Source: Diploscapter coronatus (Eukaryota > Nematoda > Chromadorea > Rhabditida > Rhabditidae). Taken from it: a stretch of DNA of 64,000 nucleotides. The notes under the pieces are model-generated. The model saw only the letters and a list, made by a program, of their open reading frames with translations. It ran no database searches and had not been told where the DNA came from. Below, piece after piece: positions 1 to 14,070 of this stretch. Location: positions 23,017,249 through 23,081,248 of the forward strand of contig OZ038423.1 of NCBI GenBank assembly GCA_964036155.1. The letters are read 5' to 3'. Each line of letters opens with the position of its first letter. Position 1 is the first letter of the stretch. Position numbers and translations under genes: made by a program.

Positions 1-1432
1 TCAGTGCACACAACCATATACGGACAAGACGAAATAGCACTATTTTCGAGAGGGAGTGAAAAGAAGTCGGGTAAAAGAGAGAGAAAGAAAATAGTACTGA
101 AAGTAAGATATATGAAGAAAGAAAAGGAGAAATAGTACTATTTGTGAGAGACCAAAAGCGTTAGGAACCGAGAGAAAGAGTGCAAGGACATTTTCGGGTT
201 GCTGTCAATTGAAAATAGAGGAAAACGAGAGATAACTCTAAATGGAGAGAGCAGAAAGATGCAGAATTTAGCGCGAGATGATTGAAATTCTCTATGAAAA
301 TCGCCTTTTCAAAATTCCCCCTACTTTTCTCTCAAAACAATATAATGCGATTCAAAACAGAACCGCTAATTATCATCGGTCCCGATTGTTTGAAAACAAC
401 AATAAATTCCACCGCGTTTCGAGCCTTTTTCATACTCTCCATTGTACTCGAAACGAGCCTTTCGTATGCAGTCTGCGTCTATAACTTGCGAGACGCACAC
501 ATCGAGACAAGAGGGAGCAGTAGCAAAAACGAGCCGGCACATTCGTTAAGGCTCACGAGTACCTCTTCCCTCTTTCTTTGCAAAGGCTCATCTCAGAGAC
601 AATGGCGAGTAAATATCTGACAAGTGGAGTTTTTCAAATCGTTGAAGTTTCTATTAAAGTTTTAAAAACTCCATTTTTTCTAACTCTATAATGAAGCACC
701 TTTCACCATCCCAATTCGAAAATAAATAAAATTAAAGAATCAAGAAAAATCGTTCGCTAACCTGGCTAGGACCCAAAAAGCCAATCAATTATTCTAGTTT
801 TCATTGGCCGAGGGCTCCTTTTTGATACAATTCTCAGAAAAGTCGCCACGTCGCCGTGGTCAAGTTGGTAGGATCTCAGAATCGAACCTCATTTTTTCGA
901 CTTTGGCTTGAGAACCGAAATCCTTCATGAGGCCCGAATCTCCTCTACACCAAGTGCAAATTTGGAGCGAAATAATAGAAACGTAGAAATCTTGAAAATA
1001 GCGATTTCTCAACTCATATCGCAAATTTGTTAGGGTCCTAACCTGTCCTGCTTCAATGCATAGGGGAGGAAAATTCTCGTTTTTGTACTAGATCTCAGAA
1101 AATTTTAGAAATTGCATAATTTCAAGAAGAAAGGATAAGGTGCGCAATCTCTTGATATTTTCAAAACAAAAACGAGAATTTTAGAAACGCACCCTTCAAA
1201 TATGCCATTTTACACTTTTTAATCGGTATATTTGACCATCCGATAAGTTCTTGAAATTACAAATTATTCTAGCGTGTTTCTTCCCATTTTCTAGTCAGAT
1301 AATGTCATTCTTAAAAATAAAAATTTGAAAAAAACTTATTGGATGGCCCAATATCTAAAAAATGTGCGTAAAACGACAAATCATCCTCCGGGTGCATTTT
1401 CTCTCTTGGGGTTTGTTGCACGACAGGCTCAC
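1..1432. other. Intron DNA of the TRIM-NHL gene; purine-rich repeat tract
   Basis: No exon with usable splice sites was seen here, so the intron after the B-box 2 exon continues off the left edge. Bases 20-260 are purine-rich on the plus strand and contain three copies of the AAATAG motif (near 31, 89 and 131). Two of them are part of short palindromes of the form AAATAG-TA-CTATTT. Confidence 0.6.
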
Positions 1433-4400
1433 CTCGGATATGAGTTCATAGTGGTGAGCGGGGGCGAGGTGCTCGACTTGAGTGCACTCGCGGCAGATGG
1501 CCAAATTGCAGGACAGACAGAAGAAGCGCAGTGGCTCGCGACGGTGCTGCAAACACATGCACACGCGCTCTCCTCCGGAGGACGGGGCAGACACTGTGCC
1601 TTGCGCCTGAAAAATAGTTTTCTTCTTTTGTAACGCATATGGGTAGATAGAAAGGGAGGTTGTGTGTAGGAAAAATCATACGGAGTTTTGTAACTTTTTG
1701 TTTAATGTATTGAGATGAATTTTCCGAAAGTGATTTTTAAAATTGATGGTTTGCGCAAATTCGACGAATGATTATGGAAAGGAAATGTTTCGAGATTTTT
1801 GGCTATTTTGAAAAGTATCGAAAATTTGTAACAACTTTTGATCGATATTTGATGATGCGGGATAAGAAAGGAGTAAATTATGTTGAGGGTTTTAAATTAT
1901 TAAATTCTTTTGAAGCATACAAAAAAAAACTTTTGAATACAAGGCTGGTCCAGAAACTCGAGAACTGTTTCAAGAAACTATCATTGACATTTCAAATTCT
2001 TTGAAATCGACCAAAATTCTATATCTTTCGGAAAGTGAGAAAATGTCGAACCTGGAGAATAGGCAAATCCTCAACGCGGTGTCCCTCGAAGCAGTGCATG
2101 TACTGATGCGCCATCTTGCAGTGGTCGCACAGGTAGTGCGAGCAGTCCTGGAATCAAATAAGCTCATCAATTTATCAGAAAATTTCATTTACCAAAACGA
2201 CCAATTTTGTATCATTTTCTATCAACGATAAACGTCACATCTTTCCAAGAGCTTTTCTTGGCATTTTCAACCTTGTTAAAGTATGTTTAAAAAAAGCCAT
2301 ACTTTACTATTCTTCAATTACAGCGATATTTTGTATTCACTTTTCACAAGTTGGTATTTTTGAAAATCCCCATACCTGGCAGAACGCACTGGCGGCCTCG
2401 CCCGACTTGCAGCCGGTGCAGGCAGATCTGGGCGGAGTGGGAGCCGTAGACGAAGCGCCGTTGCCAACCGAGAGCTGCGCCGCCAGCGATCCGCCGAACG
2501 TGACCGGCGATCCGTTCGAGGCGTTCAACTGAAAATAGAAAACACATAAGTCAAGAAAATTTAGGGTTTAAGTAGGCAGCTTTTAAACAATGTGATAATC
2601 GCTTTTTAAATTTTCTAGAATTCAGCCTCTTGAATAAGTTCCAAATTAAAGTTGGTCAAATCATGGAAATCTTGAAGCGACATGAGAGCGACTGTCTATA
2701 AAAAATAAAATGAGTGAAAAATAATGGGGGATTTTCGAGAATGTTTCAAGGAAGCGTTGAACAAAACGATTTCTACTTCGAATGATGCCTTCTACTGGAG
2801 CTTCTAACTCGATCTTGTTTCCAAAATAAATAATTCTTTCTCGCCTGCTCAACCGGAGAATCTGAGAGCGGTGGTGAGCTGCTAGTGGACGAGGGTGAGC
2901 CGAACACTGCACCGCCCGTCTTCTCGTCTCCGTTCTGGCCCGTGCCCATCATGCCGGACGAGATGTTCATCTGCAAATCGATTTTAAAGTCTTTCCTTAC
3001 TTGGCATTAATCTTTGCTAGCATTTTGGAAAGTTCGCCCATCTTGAAGTAAAAAATGGCGTTTGATAAAGGAAAAGTGAGTGAACTTTACAGAAAAGTAA
3101 GCTCTTCTTCAGGCTATATTTTATTTTTAGGAAGAACTTTCTAAAAATTCCGTTTTTTTTTCTATTTTTACCTGGCGCTGTAGCACCGATTCCAGTCCGA
3201 AGTCCGACAGCAGAGAGTCAAGGCCCAATTGCACGCTGAAATTTCTAGAATTATTGGTTTTCTCAAATTTATTGATTTTTAACGGGAAAACATTTTAGGC
3301 CAGATTTCTAAATTTTGCACTTTCTTTTATTTTCCGGTACCTGAGTTGAGTCTCCATGTTGCAGAGCGTACAGACGATGCGCTCGACGTTGGCTTCCTAA
3401 AACATCAATAAATCGATATTTTTATCGACGGAGCAGGGAAATTGCACTCCAGCGCTAAAATCCCCATACCTGGTTAAGTTGGCGCTCTAGGCAGTTCTTG
3501 CAGAACGAGTGAAAGCAGGCTAGGACTTTCGGCTCGCGGTACGGCTCGAAACACAGAGGGCACTTGACCACCTGCAACCAAAATCGATAAATCAATAAAA
3601 TCCGAAGAAATTTACGGAAATTATGATTAAAAATCGCCCCCCGCAAAAATGAAAAAAAACCCATAGAAAATTCAATTAGGCCGGCGACAATCGGCAATTT
3701 GTCATACAAAGAATGAGCAAAACAGTGAGATGTTATGATTGACATTTGAGAGGAACGACAGACGGAAAAATGGAAAATAGGCCGAAAGGGAATACAATTG
3801 AGTTGAATGGAAGTTTTGGTGCATTCAGAAATGCCGACAAAGGTGGGGGTAACTTTGGGAGAGTTTAGAAAAATCGGAAAGCTGTATTAAAAAAATAAAT
3901 TTTTGGGCGGAAGATTGAAAGGTCATTGTCTTGTGAGAAAAATGAAATTTCCGCCAAATTGCGCCAAAATGAGCCTCAATTCTCGACCCAAAATCGATTG
4001 TATAGAATTGGGAAGCTATAGTGAGTGAGAAAATGGAGAGAAAGAGTGGGAAAAGATGAAACTCGGGAGAGAAATCTGGGAAAACGGAGTGGGGAGAGAG
4101 AGAGAGGGAATCTGAGAGAGAACAAGATGCCAATTCTAACGAGGCAGACGAGACAGCACTGCGCAATGCAATCTGTCTAGCCGCATTCCCGCAGCACACT
4201 CGACGAAACTTGCTGGGAGTACTTTTCTCCCAAAATGGAGGGCAAATATTTTTGGGAGCAAAAATACTCGCGATCCGAAAACTATCCCAACTACCGAAAA
4301 ATTACCAGGGAGAAAGAGGATTAGACAGATCCATAGCACAAAAGATAGAAATACCTAACCCAGAGTGATGCCCGCTAATCTCGTCAACATCAACTAGGTG

Positions 4401-7400
4401 CGAGATGGGCAAGGATAATGGGACAATCCCAGCTTAGCGCTAAATTATTTTATCGATTTTTTGCGAGGGAAAATGGTCCGGCAATCGAGGGAAAAATATC
4501 CCGAAAAGAAATCATAGGAAGACAGGGCCAGATGACTATCGACAATCCCCCAAAAGCACCGTAATTCTAATTGGACTAATTAGATCGATACGCGAGATTC
4601 GCCCCAGCCCGATTTATTGTTGACCAATAAACAGTCGATGTTTAGCGCGAAGGAGAGAAATATCCTGCTTTCTGCCTGTGTTTTTGTCGTTTCCCTCCTC
4701 TCCCCTTTCCCCGGGCAATCTTCTCCTTTTTCACCTCCCCCTTCCTCTCTTCCACCAAATCGCACAAGTCTTGCAGTTCGCGTACGATTGTAAACGTAGC
4801 GCAACGCAGACGACCACAAATTGACCCAAGTCCGGCGAAAGTAAACAGACGAAAAAACGAATTCCTTTGAAAATTCTCAATTTTAGGCCAAACCCCGAAA
4901 TTCCAAACGAGAAAATGGAGGTGCAGCCCATGTGCAAAATTCATGAAAATCGAACCGATTTTCGACTGAAGATCGAAACTGCTAATAACTGTGTAACACA
5001 TCTTGCAAAATCACGTAAGCGCATTTTATGGAGAGCGATCACCCAAATCATTCATTCATCATTCGCCTACGTGCCGCGCATTTTGAGTTGGTGTGTTCAT
5101 TCGATGTGTCTGAAGTGCGTCTTTATACAATGTAAAAAAACGCGCTAAATGGTTTGATGTTTTCATCGTTCGTCGGTAAAAAACTAGGTAAGGAATTACG
5201 ACGAGCGATGAATAGCGGGGGAAATCGCGATTACGCCTTGCGCATTCTCACTTGACTCAATTTCTTCGTGGTGTTGCGGACTAATTCATAAGTTGCCGCG
5301 CGAGTGGCACGACAAAACCACGGACAAGAAAATTTGGTCGACCAAAACAACGTGCAAACACCCGTTCCGCTTTATTTACCCACTATGTGTAGATTTCAAA
5401 CAAACACCCGTAAATACAGGCCATTCTAAAAGGTGCTCGTTGCAAAGCGCACACAACGACCTGATTGACCTCGTCGTCAACTATGGTGTTTATTTGTGGA
5501 GCACGGAGTACGCGATGCGTATTTTGTCGCTGATCCACATTTTTAGGCCCAGACTGTTTGTGTTAGTGAACTCCGTTTGCGATGATCGTGAATAAAAAAG
5601 TGATGGTTTTTTCTTTATCAAACTCTCATACTTTATCAAGTTTCGTCGGTCACGTAATCATCGGGCGCCTCATCGAAATATGCGCTATTTTTCGGGAGTT
5701 TCTCAAAATCTCGTCAAATCAAACACCATTTCGCATCAACAAAAGCGCTGATTTTTTGCCTAGTCTCTAAAAGATCAAATAGCAAAGCGTTTTCCCTCTC
5801 TCCATCTCTAAACCAGCACAGACACACTTACATTTTAGGTCTCACTCCCCTTCCCCATTCCTTTTTCGTATCGTAAAAACACATACGATACCAAGCAATC
5901 GCTCTTCGTCCATAGTCGTTTTTGAAAGCAAGAAAAACCCCTCTCAAGGACTGTAAACTCGAAAGAGATCCAGAGTCATATTACATGGGAAAGGGTCACA
6001 CACTCGGTCCAACTCCGCTACTTTACCCCTCCTTCTTTGGAGTGGCACCGCACCGCCTAATCCAAAATTGCGCCACACGGCTATTTTTCGCATAAACAAT
6101 TCTTATATTACCGCGGAAGAGTTTGGATTTTTAGGCGTGAGTCTAGTCTGGTCTAATGCTCAAAACAGGATCGGAATTCTTCTCGCATGATAAGAGCTCA
6201 AGCGAGCCACCCCTGCGAGGAAGAAGACCCCCCAGAAAGCGTCAACGCTGATAAAAAGTGCACGCTCGTGAATTTTTAGACGTAAACAAGGGGTAGGAAG
6301 CATGAAATTATCGAGATTCTTTGGTCACGAGAGTAAGTCTCAATTATCTCGCGTATCGATAGTTTATTGAAATCCCCGATCAAAGATCTTCATTTGTGAA
6401 AAAAACGTTTGTTCTCGAATTTCCATGCACTTTTGCGCGGTGCGTATCGCGTGTGTAAATTCGCTCTCGAATAGTGGTGGATGCTGGCGTGTAAAAATTG
6501 GGCCGGATATAAAATTCGGTTGTTCTGGGCATTGCTGCCAGTTTTTCACGCACCATTCTTCAGCACTCGGAGAGGATCCCCAACTAGACTGCCGTTGTTT
6601 GGACAAAACTCGATACGTGCCCGAGGCAGCAGCACTGCAGCTATTGCAGAGCTAGTGCTCAGCGTCTTTTTCCCCGTTTCCTTTCCCTAAAGAGGAAAAC
6701 CAGGAAATAGCATTGGGAAGAAGGCATAGAAAAAGCAGGCGGCAGAACTTGTGACTGACATGAATGACGCGAAAACGGCAATGCACAAACCGCATGACCC
6801 AGTTTGTTGGATCCAGGCGATAAATCTCGTATTGCCAAATTTGAGGCAAATGCAGTTTTAGAAGGTAGTAGTCAAAGAGTGTCAGAGATGATTATTCTGG
6901 TAGATAGAGAAGAATTGTCGGCACAATTGAATTTTCGATGACTCCATAAAGTTGGAGGAAGTGGAACCAACCTGATCGTTGATCGGAGGAGGCGTTGGAG
7001 CTAAGCCGTACGAGCCGACGAGTTGTGGCTGCGATACCGCTGAAATTAAACCCATTAGATCGGAAAAATCTGAATTCGTATTGCAAATGTCAAATCTCAC
7101 TCGTCTCGCGCCGACGAATGAAAGATAAGCAACGATTGTTGCGCGGTGGCGCGAGTTGACGACAGATTGCGGCCATGAAATTCTAAGATGTCAAGCGAAA
7201 ATTACAGTGAATGAAGAAGATTGGAAGCTTTCTGGGGCCGCGCGATCTTGTGACTTTTATCAATGGAAAGCAGCAACGCGCGTCGCGTCGCGTCGCATCG
7301 CATCGCATCTTATCTCCCCTTCCACTTCGCCCAAATTGGATGGTGGAAGATGAAGATGTGTCTAGAAGGGGGATATCACATGGCGCTGAGAATCAGATTT

Positions 7401-8581
7401 TCGTGATCCTCCTTCGATTTGATCCGTTCCATCCCTCTTTGGGGGAAAGCGCAGGCAAAGATCGCGATTATAGACGAACGGACGGTCGGACTGGGCTTAG
7501 ATGCTATCGGTACGAGTCGTGGTCTTGTTAGACAGAGGTGAGATGGACATTAGTCCACATTTGCGTTATCGATCAAAATTACTCAATTATGAGTTTGTAC
7601 AGTGGTAATAAGCGAGAGATAGTATCTCTCACGGTTGGGTTGCCTAATGGTACACCATTGTTGCGTGCGAACGAATGCGCATGTCAGGATGAATCAGGAC
7701 AATGGATCGAGAACAAATCTGATCTGATGAGATATGAGAAATTGGTGGGGGGATAGCCCGAGAAATCATCGGTGTGAAAAGAGAAAGAATGGGAGAGGAA
7801 ACAAGGCCGACCCCGCTGTGCCTCAGCGCTGTCGCAGACAGAGATTTCGCCGGACTGGACTGTGGTTATATGGGCGAGACGGCCCCAATTAGCACCGCTC
7901 GAAAAAGGTCTAATGTCTTGGACATTGTGCGACGAGCAGAGAGCGCCGCACAATTGGCAGAGAGTAGGTAGATGAGGAAGAATTGAGATTCATTAGCGAA
8001 TGAAGCGCCATAATAGCGATTCATCAAGAGTAGCTTCCGCGTCTCTGTGCAAATTGATTTTCGTTAGGCTAATGGTGTCTGGCTCTTTATCGCGATGAGC
8101 TGGAGATACGGTAGTAATTTCCTGATTAGTGCTCGCTTCAGAGCATATGAATTGAAATATGAGGCAGCGGTGGGATAGGTTTGATGCAGTATACAGTATG
8201 CGCTGACTATGATAGACTAATGCGGCATTCTCATAGCGTGTCATGCGTGTCATGGATGCGTGGAAAAGCGAGCGTACCGCATTTCTGTCGACTTTCTGAG
8301 AATGTTTGAAACGACACGACTTCCTGTACTAATGTCTTGAAGAAAAACTCTATCCTCTACTCAACATTCAGCGATTTTGATAAATGATGCCTACCCGATC
8401 CCCATGGCGATGCCTGAGTAGTTGGTTGGAATTGCTGATTGAGTGGGATGGGACGTGCGACGGACGCGAGCAGTTGACTGAAATCTTTCGAATTACGGGG
8501 GTTTTCTCGAGTTCAACTGAACCTGAAGGCGAATTCTTCCGACCCAGACGTCGAGCTGCCCAGTGACTCCGATTCGCTCAT
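1433..8581 (-). CDS. ncl-1: TRIM-NHL protein (RING, B-box 1, B-box 2), 5' part of gene
   Basis: N-terminal 327 residues of a TRIM-NHL regulator; the family acts as E3 ligases and/or RNA-binding translational repressors in the cytoplasm. Exons (minus strand, 5' to 3'): 8523-8591 (ATG at 8581), 8395-8477, 6972-7039, 3470-3571, 3341-3396, 3172-3235, 2845-2970, 2376-2528, 2052-2147, 1433-1606; all phases join. A Ser/Pro/Gln-rich leader (1-70) precedes a C3HC4 RING (C74, C77, C89, H91, C94, C97, C113, C116). A Ser/Gly linker follows, then B-box 1 (CTGC at 223-226, YLCDHC at 242-247, MHCFEGH at 254-260) and B-box 2 (C287, H290, C299, C302, C307, C310, H315, H320). Coiled coil and NHL repeats must lie left of base 1. 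The MHCFEGH motif resembles Brat/NCL-1, but LIN-41 or another TRIM-NHL paralogue is possible, so the symbol is tentative. Exon 2845-2970 appears to end at a GC donor; a GT donor would extend it by 10 or more codons. Confidence 0.8.
3572..6971. other. 3.4-kb intron of the TRIM-NHL gene
   Basis: This lies between the leader exon and the RING exon. A polypurine tract at about 4020-4130 (GAGAGAGAGAG runs) and a polypyrimidine tract at about 4655-4760 stand out. A further pyrimidine-rich stretch lies at about 5790-5870. ORFs here have no splice context or recognisable domains. Confidence 0.55.
7280..7309 (+). repeat. Short tandem repeat, six 5-bp units (GCRTC)
   Basis: Three GCGTC units are followed by three GCATC units without interruption, inside the 1.36-kb intron 7040-8394 of the TRIM-NHL gene. 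The rest of that intron shows nothing recognisable. Confidence 0.85.
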
Positions 8582-8591
8582 CTCCACTTCT

Positions 8592-8593
8592 CT
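8592..8593 (-). promoter_or_regulatory. Splice acceptor just upstream of the TRIM-NHL start codon
   Basis: The minus strand reads GATTTTCAG, then 10 nt, then ATG (8581). A T-rich acceptor this close to a start codon fits either a spliced-leader trans-splice site or a cis acceptor for the candidate exon at 14071-14113. Confidence 0.5.
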
Positions 8594-11500
8594 GAAAATC
8601 AACGACTTCAAAATTTGAAAGCAATGAAATGTCATCAAATGTTCGATATTTATCCTGGCAAAATGAATACTAAGCAGGTTTTTAGAGGCGATAATAATGA
8701 GGCCTTTTCGAGATAATTGAACGAAGTGTTAATGCATTATTTTCTCATCACAGTGGTAATCAATTTATCGAACAAAAGAGGGAGAGAATAAATCGATACA
8801 GCAGCCAGCTTTCTTTGTTATTTGCAGCCTTTCTCTCTCGCCGATCTTTTTCTTTTTCACTCCCTCGTTTTCTCAGCGTCTTTCTTCGTCGATTTCTTCG
8901 TGTCTCTCAATTTCGCCTCGACTCTCAAATCGGAGGGCGCTTGTGGCTTATTTGCGAGCGGGAAAATCGATTTTGGGCGCAAAATTGAGCGAACAAATCA
9001 ATATTCACCGCGGAATTTTCGCTTGAGGTGACGCGTATTTTTTTCACCACCAAGTCATATGAGAAACTAGGCGATATGTCATTTAGAACGCGGAAAAAAT
9101 TGAAGAAGATTGAAGGAACTAGAGAAAACGACCAATCGTGAGAGTCAAAAGATGCGGAAAAAGAAAATAGTAGAGGATTTATGAAAGAAAAAGGAAAACT
9201 CTCAATCCATTTCGATCGAATGTTGCAAAGAGTAATTTGGTCTCAATCCCCTCTCCCTCTTTCTTTGTTAAAGCGAAAGATCGATGCTGAATATGGGAAT
9301 TGTGTAGAGCATAGACATGCTGAGAAAGAGAGAAATAGTGAGGTGACTGAATGAAGCAGAGAAAATGCGGAGACACGCAGACACACGTGATCAGGGCGAA
9401 AGAGAGATTAACTACGAAATAGGGGAGGGCGAAAGATGGAAAAGGTCGGAAGATGTGTATGCGAAAGATTCACGAAGTGCATCGAGGGCTAACAGCCATG
9501 GTCCCCCGAGGCCAAACGCCCTTATGAGGGTCGTACGGACTAGGTCAAATTTACCATTTCAAATTCAACGTCGGGAGATTTCATGAATTAAACTTCAGAT
9601 TCAATACGAAACTAAGTTTGAAGTGAAGTTGTAATGGTTCTGGTCCTTGTAAACTATGAACTGCCCGAAGTAATTTCCATTTCACCATGTTTTATGAGCG
9701 CCTAGCACCAAGTAGGCATAAATCATGTTCAAAGTAATCTGCTGATCCAAGTAGACATGACAAGCTTGATCAAAGAATTAATAAAATTTTGCGGGAATAA
9801 GGGATTCTTTCTCTATGCGATAGTAAGATCAAAAGTTGTAGTGTAGTAGATTCTGACCTAGCCCAATAGCAAAAATCGATTCATCTCAATCTTGTCATAG
9901 AGTCTTTTATGGACTCGTCATTTTTGTCGGCCAAAAATTAGGTCAAAAGACTGAAAAACCGGGCAGAATATGTGCAATTTTTACAGCTATGCGACTAAAG
10001 TAGAAATGAAACGAGTTGATTTTGTGTTGTTCAAGCTACAAACACCCTATTCATGCCCGGATAATCCAAATGAACGAAGCCATTATGATGAGAGAGACCA
10101 GTTTTCGAGCCCATATTACTTATCACATCGTGAGAAATTCGACAATAAAGCTGTTCCTCTGAGGTGTGAATCTCATATCATATGATGAGGAATAGGAAAA
10201 ACAAGGTTTTTATACGACATTGCATATTTGAAAAGAAAAAAGTTGTGCTCTGCTAGTTTGGTAAAGGTATGGCCTTTGGGTAAAGATGAAAGTTGAGTAC
10301 AGTCCATCATGAAGGAGGTGCGAGGGATTTGGGTAAATGCTAGGGGAGAGTTAAAGATCGAGAGTTTTCGAGAGTGAAAAAGATAGCGGGTAGGGATTTC
10401 GAGTAGGAGCAAAATGCAAATACAACTAACTCTATTCTCCCTCACACTCTCACTCCTCCTGTCTATGCAAGGGGTTGAGCTTATGCCTTATGCCTTCAAT
10501 GAAAGCGCATCGAGGAGAATAACATGAAAATGAAAAGAGTGGAGCAAAGGAAATAGAGCATGAACCAGAAGAGACCTCACAGAAAACGACAGATGGTGAG
10601 AAGAACGCGGAAATAGTACTGTCGATTGAAGAGAGCGCAGAGAACAACACATACGCACAAAGAGCCCAAAAGCATTAGAGAAGGGCCTCAACAGACACAA
10701 ACCAAAGCAAGACAGAGAGCATGTGAATCGGAGAGAGTCAGAGGGAACAGATAGAAGAGGACCCCATTGGAGAGCACTAGAGAAAGAGACGGCACGAGGC
10801 AACGCCCACTTCCCGAGAGAGCGTTGAGAATAAGGAGAGTAGTGAAGGAAGCCAGAGACACAGAAAAGCGCGATCAACAAATCGAGGAGTGGAGGGAATA
10901 GCATTGAAAATCGAGAGAAATGGAACAGCCGGGTGGTTCCAAGCGTTTTTTCGCCTTCGCTGCTGTTTTCAACGCTTTGCGACGACGCAACGGCTAGCGG
11001 AGCGCCGCGGTGCGCGTAACAATAAATACAAAAAGATGGAAGACGAAGACGAAGAACGATGAAAGCCCGAAAGATGAAAGAGTAGAGCGGAAAATAATGC
11101 GGAAAAGATGGAAGAGAGGGATGAACAAGACGGAGATTAAATCAGTGGAGAGAGCGCGAGACGAAAAAGGAAATTTGGAGAAGCTAAAATTGGCCCACAT
11201 TTCCCAGAGCAAACTGCAAAATCGAAGACGTGCCAGGCCTTGCTTGGTGAATTGCCGAAAGTAAGACGAGAAAAGTAGGAGAAATGCGTCAATCAACCAG
11301 GAAAAAGCAGATACCGGTAGCTATTCTTCTCCAACCAGAACAGTGATATTGATCTTTAGATTCATAAGTTCGAGAAAAAGTTGAAGTGATCTTGAATTTG
11401 CAGCTGAAGTGCTTATTTACTGCATAGAACGTCGTACGCTTCTACAATAGTCCCATAAGAAGACTTTAGTGATGACTATTTCAGACATATGTTGTATAAA

Positions 11501-14070
11501 TTTAGCATTTTCATCGACAATATGACGCTTTTGATCACGGGCGCGTTCGAATGATTCAATTCAGTCATTGAAAACGGCGATGGCAGCAGGCTCTTGAAGA
11601 GCGAATCTCATCGAAAAATGTGAAAGTTAGAAGTGTGTTGGCCGACGAAAAAGTTGAAAGACTGGGGTTTCAGATAAGATGAAGTGGCATGAGGAAGAGT
11701 AGCCAGGGAGAGAAAACTATAAAATTGTCGGAGTTTGAAGAGATCGCGGAGAATTTTACGACGCAGAGAAACCAGAGGAAATTAAGAGCAGCCCTTTGGT
11801 TAACTATGCGTGATTTTCCCTTCGTTCTCTCCGCTGCATTTTCAGCAGCATTTCGGTTTTCTTTGCGGTTTTTTTTTCTGCAAGGCGCAAAATTTTCCCC
11901 TTGCCGTCTGTCTAACTCGCTCGCTCTCTCTCTCACGTCGTGTGACTTCGATGGCAGAATGCGGGGAGGGATGACGTGAATGCAGGAGAGCAGAAAGAAG
12001 CAGAGAGAGAGTCAATAGAAAATTAGAGAAAATAGAAGACGACGACAGGGGAACAGAAAAAGATAGCAACACGAAAAATATTCCTCGCCTAGGCGAGAGC
12101 CGGGCGGTACGCAAAACAATCACATAGCTCCACGAAAATTGCGCTTGAATTGTCTAGGAAATGTGTGATCTTCAGTCCGAAGTGAAAACCATACGCAAAA
12201 TGCAGCAGCAGGGCAGGAAGAAAACATCCGAAAACCTACGCACGATGCACTAGCACGTCAATATATGCCTAGAGACGCTAAATGAGTTTCCGAGATTGAC
12301 ATTCGTGGAAAAATGCTGATATCAGCATGATCGGCTGATTAACCGGAATAGAGTGCTTTTTAGATCTCCGAAAATGACTCAATGTGAGCAAAGTTATGTC
12401 CATTTTTGTGCGGCGCACTTTTTCTGCAGTCGTTTCCCATTTTATTCGGCTAGTCATTTCCCAGTATTTCGATAGATAAAAAAATTGAATCGTATTATTC
12501 ATAAAACTATCAGTTTTTGCGCAGCATCGTTGTAAGATTTAATCACTCAACTGCGACTCGTTATTGACTGTTGCACTTCTCTTCGTAACTTTGGATTTTT
12601 TCACAATTTTCAATCTGAGAAACTTTTGAATCAATTTGTGCTATCATATGCTAACATTTGGTGAAAACAGTGAACATGTGGTAGGCAAATCGATATCGTA
12701 GTTTCAAAATCCGTTGGAACCTTTCCGGCATAAACCTTCATTCTCGAGATACCATGATCCATATATCGAAATTTCGCAATTTGTGAGGATTTTGGGAGTT
12801 TCCAACTATAAAGTTTGAGGCAAAAATCCATTTATATCATACAGGAACAATTTCCCATGATTATCAATTAGGAGGCCGGCCAGATGGGTCGGAAAAAAGC
12901 GGCCGAAAATTTCTAATGCATAATTCGAATGCTAATTTTGGTATTTTAAATATGCTCAAGCTTGTCCAATAGCTCCTTACTCCAGAAAACTGAATCTCAG
13001 GCAAGACTGAATTTGTGGCCACCAATGATGATTCAAGTAGAAGTAGAAACTTCATAAGATCGCCATGACAGGTAGTAAGATAAGTCAAGTAACTACAACG
13101 TGCAAAGTAGTAATAAATTTTACATCTTTTAAGGAGTCGGAAAGAACAGTAAAGTTTAGATGAAAAACTTCGTAACTACTATAACACAACGGGGCGAAAC
13201 AAGTCTTTTACAGGCGAAACGACTAATTCGTATCCATAATTTTATGGTAGGAACGAGGTTCGATGGGGAAAAACTCGGAGAAGTTAATGGTCGTGTAGAA
13301 AATGACTGTTTTGTAACGATAGAAAATGCAGAGGTTAAAATTTTCTAGGGATCATTTATAGTAACTTGGACTTGTCACGATATCTAACGAAAGTTTTGAC
13401 AGATACAACATTTTATCCTACTATAATCATGTTAGAAATACTAGTTCGTCATCTTTAATCGGATTGTAACTCAATTTCAAAACCTACTCTATCTAGTCTT
13501 ATCGAAATGCATATTAATTTCGACATCACAGAAATTCCTTTTTCTCGCAAAAGTACGTGCGGTCTTGTGATAAGTCTGATAACTCCCTGTGCATAGAGTC
13601 GCTAATCACCCCGATAAATGTCGCTGCTCGCATTTTATAGCTTTTCATATTTGAAGAAGACATTCTATGCGTGTATGCATGCAGATATAGACAAGCCGAT
13701 AAGACGAATCTCGCAAATCTCATTCACAGCCGAAGAAGCGGCATAGCGGCACATTCCCTTATTCACACGTGATTTCTCGCCTTTTGTTTTATTCTCGATT
13801 CAAACGAGCGAGGAATTCTTCCAAATGCAAAATCTCGAAAATACAAAAATTCCCGTAGCATCCTCAAAACCCGAAAATGAGCAAAATGTGCAAACTCGAA
13901 AACAATCAATTTTGAGGAGTTTAGCCTGAAGACTGAGGGTAAACAGGATATTTTTAGGATTAATACTGAGGAGTTTGGGTTCAAATTGCAAAATTTCTGA
14001 AGCTAAACCAAAGGGGTTCGGATTAAAACTCACTTTTTGGCTAAATTAAAACATTTTGAATTTTTATTAC
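8594..14070. other. Gene-poor DNA upstream of the TRIM-NHL start, with purine and pyrimidine tracts
   Basis: If the exon at 14071 is real this is a 5.5-kb first intron; otherwise it is promoter DNA. Polypurine blocks sit at about 9100-9460, 10490-10925 and 11980-12070, with a pyrimidine block at 11810-11940. AAATAG motifs occur near 9170, 9331, 10607 and 10897. Long minus-strand ORFs over the purine blocks are low-complexity artefacts. Confidence 0.5.
10488..10925 (+). repeat. Polypurine tract with AAATAG motifs
   Basis: Over 400 bp the plus strand is dominated by GAGA, GAAA and AGAG words, with GAAATAGTACTG near 10607 and GAATAGCATTG near 10895. It shares wording such as CCCAAAAGCATTAG with the tract at the left end of the window (CCAAAAGCGTTAG at about 152-164), pointing to a dispersed family. 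Confidence 0.5.

Noticed and set aside
282..620. 112-codon ORF on the plus strand at the left edge
   Set aside because: No splice context, no domain and intron-like composition; it falls inside the TRIM-NHL intron.
850..900. tRNA-like words (GTGGTCAAGTTGGTAGG followed by GAATCGAACC)
   Set aside because: No anticodon arm or acceptor stem can be formed on either strand, and the T-loop-like word is in the wrong orientation relative to the D-loop-like word.
5293..5595. 100-codon ORF on the plus strand
   Set aside because: It lies within a TRIM-NHL intron. The peptide shows no recognisable domain, and flanking AG/GT sites do not define an exon set.
10488..10904. 138-codon ORF on the minus strand
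   Set aside because: It is the complement of a polypurine tract. The Ser/Leu/Phe-rich peptide is low complexity and has no domain or splice support.
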